This document shows, in pieces, positions 33,987 to 41,842 of a stretch of DNA of 64,000 nucleotides. The first letter of the stretch is position 1. Each line of letters opens with the position of its first letter. The notes beneath the pieces are model-generated. The model had not been told where the DNA came from. It saw only the letters and a program-made list of their open reading frames with translations, and ran no database searches. Source of the DNA: Variovorax beijingensis (GTDB lineage: Bacteria; Pseudomonadota; Gammaproteobacteria; Burkholderiales; Burkholderiaceae_C). The stretch is taken from assembly GCF_007828835.1 (NCBI RefSeq), contig NZ_VIVL01000001.1:124001-188000 (forward strand), written 5' to 3'. Made by a program: the position numbers and the translations under genes.

Positions 33987-34028
33987 TGCACTATATTGCT
34001 TGACACCCATGGAGTCGATGCTTATTGT
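33987..34028. promoter_or_regulatory. Overlapping divergent promoters of boxR and the boxD operon
   Basis: Rightward: TTGACA (34000-34005), 17-base spacer, TATTGT (34023-34028). Leftward: TCGACT (34018-34013), 17-base spacer, TATAGT (33995-33990). The two promoters overlap almost completely. TGCA at 33987-33990 overlaps the leftward -10 and, with TGCT six bases on, resembles a BoxR half-site pair. More TGCA copies occur at 34048-34051 and 34065-34068, in the rightward leader. Confidence 0.6.
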
Positions 34029-34133
34029 TCGGCCACAAGCAAGATACTGCACGCGCACCAATCCTGCAAGGTAGTCCAAAAGTTCGCTGCGCCATTCACC
34101 CTGCCAGCCAGCCTCCAAAAAGGAAGCCCGCCA

Positions 34134-34607
34134 ATGTCCAGCAAGGAAGCATTTCATCAGTTGATCGCCGGCCTGGCCGCCGAAATCGCCGGCCGGCCGC
34201 TCGACGAACATCTCGACCAGTGGCTCAATGCCACGCACGGCGCAGGCAGCGCGCGCTTCGAGGCGCTGCGCCAGGCCTGCATCGGCGGCGTGGCCGAAGG
34301 CTGGCTGTGCGAGCGCGAAGGCGGCGGCATCCGCTACGGCCGCGTGTTCAAGGCCGAGGACGCGCTGCACCGCTTCTCGGTCGACGTGGTCGACATGCAG
34401 GACATCGCGGGGCCGCACCACACCCATCCGAACGGCGAGATCGACCTGATCATGCCGCTCGAAGGCAGCCCCGGCGCCACCTTCGACGGCCGGCCCGCGG
34501 GCTGGTGCGTCTACGGGCCCGGCACCGCGCACCAGCCGACCGTGGCGAACGGCCGCGCCCTGGTTCTCTATCTCCTGCCCGAAGGGCAGATCAAGTTCAC
34601 CGCATGA
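34134..34607 (+). CDS. DUF4863 family cupin-like protein in the box operon
   Basis: A 157-residue protein of the DUF4863 family, in which p-hydroxylaminobenzoate lyase-like proteins have been placed as far as I recall. GPHHTHPNGEIDLIMPL gives a cupin-type His/His/Glu metal site, and YGPGTAHQPTV a second metal-side His. The N-terminal 60 residues are helical. AAAAGGAAG lies before the ATG at 34134. It is the first gene of the boxD operon and its stop overlaps the boxD start by four bases, so a role linked to benzoate or substituted benzoates is likely although no such step is defined in the standard pathway. Confidence 0.75.
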   Translation: MSSKEAFHQLIAGLAAEIAGRPLDEHLDQWLNATHGAGSARFEALRQACIGGVAEGWLCEREGGGIRYGRVFKAEDALHRFSVDVVDMQDIAGPHHTHPNGEIDLIMPLEGSPGATFDGRPAGWCVYGPGTAHQPTVANGRALVLYLLPEGQIKFTA

Positions 34608-36154
34608 CCGAACTCCTCCCCAATTACATCGCCGGCCGCTGGCAAGGCGGATCGGGCGCCGGCACGCCGCTCTTCGATCCGGTGCTGGGCACCGAGCTCG
34701 TGCGCGTCGACGCCACCGGCCTGGACCTGCCCGCCGCCTTTGCCTTTGCGCGCGAACAGGGCGGCCGCGCGCTGCGCGCCCTCAGCTATCGCCAGCGTGG
34801 CGGGCTGCTCGGCGCCATCGTGAAGGTGCTGCAGGCCAACCGCGACGCCTACTACGAGATCGCCACCGCGAACTCCGGCACGGTGAAGAACGATTCGGCC
34901 GTCGACATCGACGGTGCGATCTTCACGCTGGGCCAGTACGCGAAGTGGGGCGATGCGCTCGGCGACGTGCGCGCGCTGCGCGACGGCGAGGCCGTGAAGC
35001 TCGGCAAGGAGCCGGTGTTCCAGTCGCAGCACCTGCAGGTGCCGACGCACGGCGTGGCCCTCTTCATCAACGCCTTCAATTTCCCGTCGTGGGGCCTGTG
35101 GGAAAAGGCCGCGCCGGCGCTGCTCTCGGGCGTGCCGGTGATCGTGAAGCCCGCCACGGCCACCGCCTGGCTCACGCAGCGCATGGTCAAGGACGTGGTC
35201 GATGCGGGCGTGCTGCCCGCGGGTGCGCTCTCGGTCGTCTGCGGCAGCTCGGCGGGCTTGATGGATGCGCTGCAGCCCTTCGACGTGGTCTCGTTCACCG
35301 GCTCGGCCGAGACGGCCGCCGTGATCCGCTCGCACGCGGCCGTGGCCGAACGCTCGGTGCGCGCGAACATCGAGGCCGACAGCCTCAACAGCGCCCTGCT
35401 GCTGCCCGGTGCCGCGGCCGGCAGCGAGGCCTTCAACCTGCTGGTGCGCGAAGCGGTGCGCGAGATGACGGTCAAGTCGGGCCAGAAGTGCACCGCGATC
35501 CGCCGCATCCTCGTGCCGGCCGAGCTCTATGACGCGGCGGCCGAAGCCATCAGCGCCAAGCTCGCGGGCATCACGGTCGGCAATCCGCGCAACGAGAACG
35601 TGCGCATGGGTGCGCTCGTGAGCCGGGCGCAGATGAAGGCCGTGAGCGAAGGCCTGGAGGCACTGTCTGCGCAGGCCAGCCTGCTGTACGACGGCCGCAA
35701 CACGCCGCTGATCGATGCCGAACCGTCCGTGGCCGCCTGCATCGGCCCCGTGCTGCTGGGCGCGCGCGATGCCGATGCGGCGCAGCGCGTGCATGACGTG
35801 GAAGTGTTCGGGCCGGTCGCCACGCTGCTGCCGTACCGCGATTTGGCGCACGGCATTGCGCTGGCACACCGTGGCCAGGGCTCGCTCGTGACCTCGCTCT
35901 ATGGCAGCGACGACGCCGCGCTGGCGCAGGCCGCGCTCGCCGTCGCGCCGAGCCACGGCCGCGTGCACGTGATCTCGCCCGAAGTCGCGCAGGCCCACAC
36001 CGGCCATGGCAACGTGATGCCGATGTCGCTGCACGGCGGCCCGGGCCGCGCGGGTGGCGGCGCCGAACTCGGCGGCCTGCGCGCGCTGGATTTCTACCAC
36101 CGCTGCAGCGCGGTGCAGGCGAGCCCCGGCGTGCTGGCCGCACTGGGCCTCTAG
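34604..36154 (+). CDS. boxD: 3,4-dehydroadipyl-CoA semialdehyde dehydrogenase BoxD
   Basis: A 516-residue aldehyde dehydrogenase that oxidises the semialdehyde produced by BoxC with NADP. The fold is seen in FINAFNFPSWGLWEKAAPAL, VIVKPATATAWLTQRMV and FTGSAETAA; the catalytic Cys is in KSGQKCTAIRRILVP, and EADSLNSALL replaces the usual ELGG region, as in PaaZ/BoxD-type enzymes. Length matches this group. It is translationally coupled to the DUF4863 gene by an ATGA overlap and followed 28 bases later by the benzoate ligase gene. Confidence 0.94.
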   Translation: MTELLPNYIAGRWQGGSGAGTPLFDPVLGTELVRVDATGLDLPAAFAFAREQGGRALRALSYRQRGGLLGAIVKVLQANRDAYYEIATANSGTVKNDSAVDIDGAIFTLGQYAKWGDALGDVRALRDGEAVKLGKEPVFQSQHLQVPTHGVALFINAFNFPSWGLWEKAAPALLSGVPVIVKPATATAWLTQRMVKDVVDAGVLPAGALSVVCGSSAGLMDALQPFDVVSFTGSAETAAVIRSHAAVAERSVRANIEADSLNSALLLPGAAAGSEAFNLLVREAVREMTVKSGQKCTAIRRILVPAELYDAAAEAISAKLAGITVGNPRNENVRMGALVSRAQMKAVSEGLEALSAQASLLYDGRNTPLIDAEPSVAACIGPVLLGARDADAAQRVHDVEVFGPVATLLPYRDLAHGIALAHRGQGSLVTSLYGSDDAALAQAALAVAPSHGRVHVISPEVAQAHTGHGNVMPMSLHGGPGRAGGGAELGGLRALDFYHRCSAVQASPGVLAALGL

Positions 36155-36182
36155 AAAAAGAACCCGGCCGAAGGAGACAACC

Positions 36183-37730
36183 ATGCCCCTGCCCCAACGC
36201 TTCAATTTCGCCGAACACCTGTTCGCCCTGAACCGCGGCCGCGCCGATAGCACGGCCTACATCGACGACCGCGGCACGCTCGCCTACGGCCAGCTCGAGG
36301 ATCGCGCGCGCCGCCTGGCCGCGGCGCTCAAGGCCGCCGGCGTGCGGCGCGAAGAGCGCGTGCTGCTGCTGATGCTCGACAGCAGCGACTGGCCCGTGAG
36401 CTTTCTGGGCTGCCTCTATGCCGGCATCGTTCCCGTCGCCGTCAACACGCTGCTCACGCCCGCGGACTACGCCTACATGCTCGACCACAGCCGCGCGCAG
36501 GCTGCGCTGGTGTCGGGCACGCTGCTGCCCACGCTGCAGGAGGCGATGGCGCTCGGCGCGCATGAAGTGCACACGCTGATCGTCTCGCAGCCCGCGGGCG
36601 CGCTGCCCGATGGCGCGCAGGAATTCGAAGCCGCGCTCGCAGCCACCGCGCCGATGGCGGCGCCCGCGCCCACGGCCTCCGACGACCCCGGCTTCTGGCT
36701 GTATTCCTCCGGCTCTACCGGCAAGCCCAAGGGCACGGTCCACACGCATGCCAACCTGTGGTGGACGGCCGAGCTCTACGGCAAGCCGGTGCTCGGGCTG
36801 ACCGAGAACGATGTGTGCTTCTCGGCCGCCAAGATGTACTTCGCGTACGGCCTGGGCAACGCGCTGACCTTTCCGCTCTCGGTCGGTGCGACCGTGGTGC
36901 TGATGGCCGAGCGGCCGACGCCGGACGCGACCTTCCGCCGCTGGGTGGAGCACAAGCCCACCGTGTTCTTCGGTGCGCCCACCGGCTTTGCCGGCATGCT
37001 CGCCTCGCCGAAGCTGCCGGCGCGCGAAGCCGTGGCCCTGCGCATGTGTTCTTCCGCCGGCGAGGCATTGCCCGGCGAGATCGCGCAGCGCTTCAAGGCG
37101 CACTTCGGCTGCGAGATCATCGACGGCATCGGCTCCACCGAGATGCTGCACATCTTCATCTCCAACCGCCCCGGCGACGTGCGCTACGGCACCACGGGCA
37201 AGCCGGTGGAAGGCTACGAAGTCGAACTGCGCGGCGAGGACGGCCGCCCGGTGCCCGATGGCGAAGTGGGCGACCTCTACATCCGCGGCCCGAGTTCGGC
37301 ACTGATGTACTGGTGCAACCGCGAGAAGTCGCGCGAGACCTTCCAGGGCGGCTGGACCAAGAGCGGCGACAAGTACACGCGCGACGCCGATGGCTACTAC
37401 ACCTACGCCGGGCGCAGCGACGACATGCTGAAGGTCAGCGGCATCTATGTGTCGCCGTTCGAGGTGGAAGCCACGCTGATGCAGCACCCCGCGGTGCTCG
37501 AGGCCGCGGTGATCGGCAAGGAAGACGCGGACGGGCTGACCAAGACCAAGGCCTTCGTGGTGCTGAAGGACGGCCAGTCGGTCAGCGAAGAGGAGCTGAA
37601 GGCCTTCGTGAAGGAACGGCTCGCGCCCTACAAGTACCCGCGCTTCCTGGAGTTCGTGCAGGAGCTGCCGAAGACGGCGACGGGGAAGATCCAGCGCTTT
37701 CGCTTGCGCGAGCGGGAGAAGCAGGCATGA
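36183..37730 (+). CDS. bclA: Benzoate-CoA ligase
   Basis: A 515-residue AMP-forming ligase of the benzoate-CoA ligase family, which activates benzoate with ATP and CoA as the entry step of the box pathway. Motifs are FWLYSSGSTGKPKGTVHTHA, VCFSAAKMYFAYGLGNALTF (substrate pocket segment typical of BclA), DGIGSTEMLHIFISN, GRSDDMLKVSGIYVSPFEVE and the catalytic Lys in PKTATGKIQRFRLR. AAGGAGAC lies just before the ATG at 36183. Close family members also accept 2-fluoro- or 2-aminobenzoate, which cannot be judged here. Confidence 0.94.
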   Translation: MPLPQRFNFAEHLFALNRGRADSTAYIDDRGTLAYGQLEDRARRLAAALKAAGVRREERVLLLMLDSSDWPVSFLGCLYAGIVPVAVNTLLTPADYAYMLDHSRAQAALVSGTLLPTLQEAMALGAHEVHTLIVSQPAGALPDGAQEFEAALAATAPMAAPAPTASDDPGFWLYSSGSTGKPKGTVHTHANLWWTAELYGKPVLGLTENDVCFSAAKMYFAYGLGNALTFPLSVGATVVLMAERPTPDATFRRWVEHKPTVFFGAPTGFAGMLASPKLPAREAVALRMCSSAGEALPGEIAQRFKAHFGCEIIDGIGSTEMLHIFISNRPGDVRYGTTGKPVEGYEVELRGEDGRPVPDGEVGDLYIRGPSSALMYWCNREKSRETFQGGWTKSGDKYTRDADGYYTYAGRSDDMLKVSGIYVSPFEVEATLMQHPAVLEAAVIGKEDADGLTKTKAFVVLKDGQSVSEEELKAFVKERLAPYKYPRFLEFVQELPKTATGKIQRFRLREREKQA

Positions 37731-37750
37731 GCGTCCCCTTGCCTTTTTTC

Positions 37751-37863
37751 TCCCTCCCCTCCCGGGGGAGGGTTGGGGTGGGGGCAGGCGGCCTTTGCAA
37801 AGGCATGGCTTCTGCCAGTGCCGGGAGCCCCCATCCCAGCCTTCCCCCGGAGGGGGAAGGAGC
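37751..37863. repeat. Family B BIME-like repeat, copy 2 (between bclA and hydrolase)
   Basis: CCCTCCC/GGGAGGG at the left and a perfect CCTTCCCCC/GGGGGAAGG stem at the right enclose a spacer that includes the 14-base palindrome GCCTTTGCAAAGGC. The outer arms match those of copy 1 (29481-29580), the spacers do not. The right stem ends in GGAAGGAGC, whose AAGGAG lies about eight bases before the ATG at 37870, so the repeat supplies the ribosome binding site of the next gene. Confidence 0.8.
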
Positions 37864-37869
37864 AACACC

Positions 37870-38676
37870 ATGAGCTCCCCCGACTTCGCCACCATCAACT
37901 GGCGCGGCCGTCCCGTGCAGATCGAATGCCAGTGGATCTCCCCCGAACGCAGCGATGCCCCGCTCATCGTCTTCCTGCACGAAGGCCTCGGCTCGATTGC
38001 CATGTGGAAGGACTTCCCCGCGCAAGTCTGCGAAGCCGCCAATGCCCGCGGCCTCGTGTTCTCGCGCCCCGGCTACGGCCGCTCCACGCCGCGCGCCGGC
38101 GGCGAGATCTGGGACGTCGACTTCATGCACCGCCAGGCGCACGAGGTGCTGCCCGCCCTCTTCACCGCCCTGGAGCTCGACGCTGAAAAGCCCTGGCTCT
38201 TCGGCCACAGCGACGGCGGCTCGATCTCGCTGCTTTATGCCTCGCGCTTCCCGGACCGCGTCGAAGGCCTCGTGGTGCTCGCGCCGCACATCTTCGTGGA
38301 GGACGTGACCGTCGCGAACATCGAACAGGCCCGCACCGCCTACCTCTCGACCGACCTGCCGAAGAAGCTCGGCCGCTACCACGACAGCGCCGACTCGGCC
38401 TTCTGGGGCTGGAACCGCATCTGGCTGCACCCGCCCTTCCGCGAATGGAACATCGAGGCCGAGCTCGACACCATCCGCTGCCCGGTGCTCGCCATCCAGG
38501 GCATCGGCGACGAGTACGGCACGCTCGCGCAGATCCGCGGCATCGCGGCACGGGTCAGGGGATGCGAGCTGCTCGAAATCCCGGAATGCGGGCATTCCCC
38601 GCATCGCGATCAGCCGGATCGTGTCATCGTCGCGGCCACTTCTTTCATTGCCAAAAACAGGAGACAAACACCATGA
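37870..38676 (+). CDS. Alpha/beta hydrolase in the box operon
   Basis: A 268-residue alpha/beta-hydrolase. LIVFLHEGLGSIAMWKDFP supplies the oxyanion strand, LFGHSDGGSISLLYASRFP the nucleophile Ser elbow, PVLAIQGIGDEYGT the acid region and IPECGHSPHRDQPD the catalytic His. Similar genes occur in other benzoate clusters and have been suggested to hydrolyse a lactone or a dead-end CoA ester; which applies here is unknown. It is coupled downstream to the binding protein gene by an ATGA overlap, and its ribosome binding site lies within a family B repeat. Confidence 0.82.
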   Translation: MSSPDFATINWRGRPVQIECQWISPERSDAPLIVFLHEGLGSIAMWKDFPAQVCEAANARGLVFSRPGYGRSTPRAGGEIWDVDFMHRQAHEVLPALFTALELDAEKPWLFGHSDGGSISLLYASRFPDRVEGLVVLAPHIFVEDVTVANIEQARTAYLSTDLPKKLGRYHDSADSAFWGWNRIWLHPPFREWNIEAELDTIRCPVLAIQGIGDEYGTLAQIRGIAARVRGCELLEIPECGHSPHRDQPDRVIVAATSFIAKNRRQTP

Positions 38677-39845
38677 CCATCCGTACCGCCCGCCTCGCGC
38701 TCACCGCGATCGCCTTCGCCGCCCTGGCCAGCGCCGCCGGCGCCCAGGGCACCGGCAAACTCAAGGTCGGCCTGATGCTGCCCTACAGCGGCACCTACAC
38801 CGCGCTGGGCGTGGCCATCGAGAACGGCTTCAAGCTCTATGTCGACGAGCACGGCGGCAAGCTCGCCGGCCGCGAGATCGAATACTTCAAGGTCGATGAC
38901 GAGTCCGACCCCGCCAAGGCCACCGACAACGTCAACAAGCTGATCAAGCGCGACAACGTCGACGTGATCGTGGGCACGGTGCACTCCGGCGTGGCCATGG
39001 CCATGGCCAAGGCCGCGAAGGAAAGCGGCACCGTGCTGATCGTGCCCAATGCCGGCGCCGACGCGGTCACGGGCCCGATGTGCGCGCCCAACATCTTCCG
39101 CAGCTCGTTCAGCAACTGGCAGCCGGCCTACGCGATGGGCGAAGTGGCGGCCAAGCAGCAGGGCAAGAAGAAGGCGATGACCATCACCTGGAAGTACGCG
39201 GCCGGCGACGAGTCGGTCAACGGCTTCAAGGAAGGCTTCGAGAAGAATGGCGGCAAGGTCGAGAAGCAGCTCACGCTGCCCTTTCCCAACGTGGAGTTCC
39301 AGGCGCTCCTGACCGAGATCGCGGCGGCCAAGCCCGATGCGGTGTATGCCTTCTTCGCGGGCGGCGGCGCGGTGAAGTTCGTCAAGGACTACCAGGCCGC
39401 AGGCCTCAACAAGACGATTCCGCTCTACGGCCCGGGCTTCCTGACCGACGGCACCCTGGATGCGCAGGGCGAAGCCGCGCAAGGCATGCTGACCACGCTG
39501 CACTATGCCGACGGCCTCAACACCGCGCGCGACAACGCCTTCCGCGTCGGCTACGCCAAGGCCTTCAAGCTGCAGCCCGACGTGTATGCCGTGCAGGGCT
39601 ACGACGCAGCGCAGATGCTGGGCGTGGGCCTGGCCGCCACCAAGGGCGACATCGGCAAGAAGGCCGAGTTCACCGCCGCCATCGAGAAGGCGAAGATCGA
39701 CAGCCCGCGCGGCACGTTCACGATGAGCAAGTCGCACAACCCGGTGCAGGACATCTACCTGCGCAAGGTGGAAGGCAAGGAGAACAAGCTGGTGAGCATC
39801 GCGATCAAGGGCCTGACGGACCCGGCCCGCGGATGCAGGATGTGA
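38673..39845 (+). CDS. Liv-type ABC transporter substrate-binding protein, probable benzoate binder
   Basis: A 390-residue periplasmic type I binding protein with a signal peptide of about 24 residues (LALTAIAFAALASAAGAQG). Mature segments VGLMLPYSGTYTALGVAIEN, VDVIVGTVHSGVAMAMAK and FRSSFSNWQPAYAMGE are those of aromatic-acid and branched-chain amino-acid binders. A CAGGAGAC site precedes the start. Position in the box operon, coupled to the hydrolase gene and followed by livHMGF-type genes, points to benzoate or a similar aromatic acid. A family A repeat follows the stop codon within a few bases. Confidence 0.9.
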   Translation: MTIRTARLALTAIAFAALASAAGAQGTGKLKVGLMLPYSGTYTALGVAIENGFKLYVDEHGGKLAGREIEYFKVDDESDPAKATDNVNKLIKRDNVDVIVGTVHSGVAMAMAKAAKESGTVLIVPNAGADAVTGPMCAPNIFRSSFSNWQPAYAMGEVAAKQQGKKKAMTITWKYAAGDESVNGFKEGFEKNGGKVEKQLTLPFPNVEFQALLTEIAAAKPDAVYAFFAGGGAVKFVKDYQAAGLNKTIPLYGPGFLTDGTLDAQGEAAQGMLTTLHYADGLNTARDNAFRVGYAKAFKLQPDVYAVQGYDAAQMLGVGLAATKGDIGKKAEFTAAIEKAKIDSPRGTFTMSKSHNPVQDIYLRKVEGKENKLVSIAIKGLTDPARGCRM

Positions 39846-39848
39846 CCC

Positions 39849-39936
39849 ACCCCCGTCCCTCGCTCACTTCGTGTAGCTCGACTCCCCCCTCGAGGGGGCG
39901 ACACCGGCGGACCGGCGAAGCCGGATCCGCGGTGTC
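39849..39936 (+). repeat. Family A dispersed repeat, copy 3 (after the benzoate binding protein gene)
   Basis: A diverged copy in which CTCACTTCGTGTAGCTCGAC and ACACCGGCGGACCGGCGAAG align with copies 1 and 2. The first hairpin is a perfect palindrome CCCCCTCGAGGGGG; the second retains ACACC/GGTGT and CCGGC/GCCGG. It begins within about five bases of the TGA at 39843-39845 and runs with transcription, separating the binding-protein gene from the permease genes. Confidence 0.8.
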
Positions 39937-39998
39937 TCACGAACATCGCGGGCGCTTTCGCGCCACGCTCTCCAAGCCCCCTACCGGGATGACCTAAC

Positions 39999-40871
39999 GT
40001 GGATTTCGGCACCTTCCTTGTCCAGTGCCTGAACTCGGTTCAGTACGGACTTCTTCTGTTCCTGGTGGCCTCGGGGCTCACGCTGATCTTCGGGATCATG
40101 GGCGTGATCAACCTTGCGCACGGCAGCTTCTACATGATCGGCGCGTACATGGCGTTCGCGCTCGCGCCGCTGTTCGGCGACCAGTTCCTCTTGATGCTGG
40201 TGGCCGGCGTGGTGCTGGCAGCCATCTTCGGCTACCTGCTCGAATGGGCCTTCTTCAGCTACCTCTACCAGCGCGACCACCTGCAGCAGGTGCTGATGAC
40301 CTACGGGCTCATCCTGGTGTTCGAGGAGCTGCGCTCCATCCTCGTGGGCAACGACGTGCATGGCGTGAAGGTGCCGGCCTGGCTCGACGGCAGCTTCGCG
40401 CTCGGCAACGTCATGAGCTATCCGTGGTACCGGCTCTTCGCTTCGGCTGCCTGCATCGTGCTGGCGGTGGCGCTGTACTGGGTGGTCAACCGCACGCGGC
40501 TGGGCATGATGATCCGCGCAGGCGCGAGCAATCGCGACATGGTGCGCGGCCTGGGCATCGACGTGAAGCGGCTCTACCGCATCGTGTTCGCGGCCGGCGT
40601 GGCGCTCGCGGCGCTGGCCGGCATGATCGCGGCGCCGATGTCCTCGGTGTATCCGAACATGGGGGCGAGCGTGCTCATCATCTGCTTCGTGCTGGTGGTG
40701 ATCGGCGGCATCGGCTCGATCACGGGCGCGCTCGTGGCCTCGCTGCTGGTGGGCTTCGTCGACACCTTCGGCAAGGTGTTCTTCGCGGACCTGAGCGGCA
40801 TCGGCATCTACCTGCTGATGGCCATCGTGCTGATCTGGAAGCCCGAAGGGCTGATGGGGAGGCGGCCATGA
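39999..40871 (+). CDS. Liv-type ABC transporter permease, LivH-like
   Basis: A 290-residue permease with about eight helices. The N-terminus VQCLNSVQYGLLLFLVASGL and the following GIMGVINLAHGSFYMIGAYM are the LivH signature; VVNRTRLGMMIRAGASNRDM forms the ATPase-contact loop. The start is a GTG at 39999, chosen because family members begin at this point; no good Shine-Dalgarno sequence is visible before it. It overlaps the LivM-like gene by four bases. It would transport benzoate with the upstream binding protein. Confidence 0.9.
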   Translation: MDFGTFLVQCLNSVQYGLLLFLVASGLTLIFGIMGVINLAHGSFYMIGAYMAFALAPLFGDQFLLMLVAGVVLAAIFGYLLEWAFFSYLYQRDHLQQVLMTYGLILVFEELRSILVGNDVHGVKVPAWLDGSFALGNVMSYPWYRLFASAACIVLAVALYWVVNRTRLGMMIRAGASNRDMVRGLGIDVKRLYRIVFAAGVALAALAGMIAAPMSSVYPNMGASVLIICFVLVVIGGIGSITGALVASLLVGFVDTFGKVFFADLSGIGIYLLMAIVLIWKPEGLMGRRP

Positions 40872-41842
40872 CGCAGGTCCACACTTCTTCCGTGCGGCGC
40901 GGCGCGTTTCTCGTGCCGGTGGCCTGCGCCATTGCGATCGGCGTGCTCGGCCCGATGATGGGCAACTACGTCTCGGACTTCGTGGTCAAGGTGATGATCC
41001 TGTCGATCTTCGCGCTGAGCCTCGAACTGCTGGTCGGCATGACGGGCCTCGTGAGCCTGGGCCATGCGGCGTTCTACGGCATCGGCGCCTACGTGACGGT
41101 GCTGGCCTCGGGCAACGAAGGCGGCAACCTCGCGCTGCTGCTGCCGCTGGCCATGGGCGCGGCGGCGCTCTATGCATTGTTCGTGGGCGCGCTGAGCCTG
41201 CGCACGCGCGGCGTGTACTTCATCATGGTGACGCTGGCCTTCGCGCAGATGGCCTTCTTCGTGTTCCACGACACCAAGGTGGGCGGCGGCAGCGACGGCA
41301 TCTACATGTATGTGCGGCCGGCCATCGGCAAGCTCGACATGGAGAACCGCATGGTGCTGTTCTACGTGGTGCTCGCATCGCTGGTGTTCACCTACGGCTT
41401 GCTGGCGCTCGTTCGCCGCTCGCGCTTCGGCGCGGCGCTCGCGGGCATCCGCGTGAACGAGCAGCGCATGCGCGCGGCCGGTTTCCCGGTGTACGGCTAC
41501 AAGCTCGCGGCCTTCGTGCTGGCCGGCGCGCTGGCCGGGCTCGCGGGCTTCCTGCTGGCCTCGCGCGACGGCGTGGTCAACCCCGAGCTGATGGCCTGGC
41601 ACAACTCGGGCGAGGTGCTGCTGATGGTGATCCTCGGCGGCCTCGGCCACCTGCGCGGCGCGGTCATCGGCGCCATCGCGTTCACGCTGCTGAAGGAGAT
41701 CTTCTCGACGCATGCGGTGATGGGGCCGCTCGCGGACCACTGGCAGCTGACGCTGGGCATCGCGATCATCGTGTTCGTGGCGTGGCTGCCCAAGGGGTTG
41801 ATCGGGCTGGCAAAACGGCTCTCGCCGAAGGGGGCTGCATGA
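40868..41842 (+). CDS. Liv-type ABC transporter permease, LivM-like
   Basis: A 324-residue permease with about nine hydrophobic segments. LVGMTGLVSLGHAAFYGIGA and RTRGVYFIMVTLAFAQMAFF are LivM hallmarks, and LVRRSRFGAALAGIRVNEQR is the ATPase-contact loop. It is coupled to livH by an ATGA overlap and to the LivG-like gene by another. It forms the second half of the membrane channel. Confidence 0.92.
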   Translation: MTQVHTSSVRRGAFLVPVACAIAIGVLGPMMGNYVSDFVVKVMILSIFALSLELLVGMTGLVSLGHAAFYGIGAYVTVLASGNEGGNLALLLPLAMGAAALYALFVGALSLRTRGVYFIMVTLAFAQMAFFVFHDTKVGGGSDGIYMYVRPAIGKLDMENRMVLFYVVLASLVFTYGLLALVRRSRFGAALAGIRVNEQRMRAAGFPVYGYKLAAFVLAGALAGLAGFLLASRDGVVNPELMAWHNSGEVLLMVILGGLGHLRGAVIGAIAFTLLKEIFSTHAVMGPLADHWQLTLGIAIIVFVAWLPKGLIGLAKRLSPKGAA

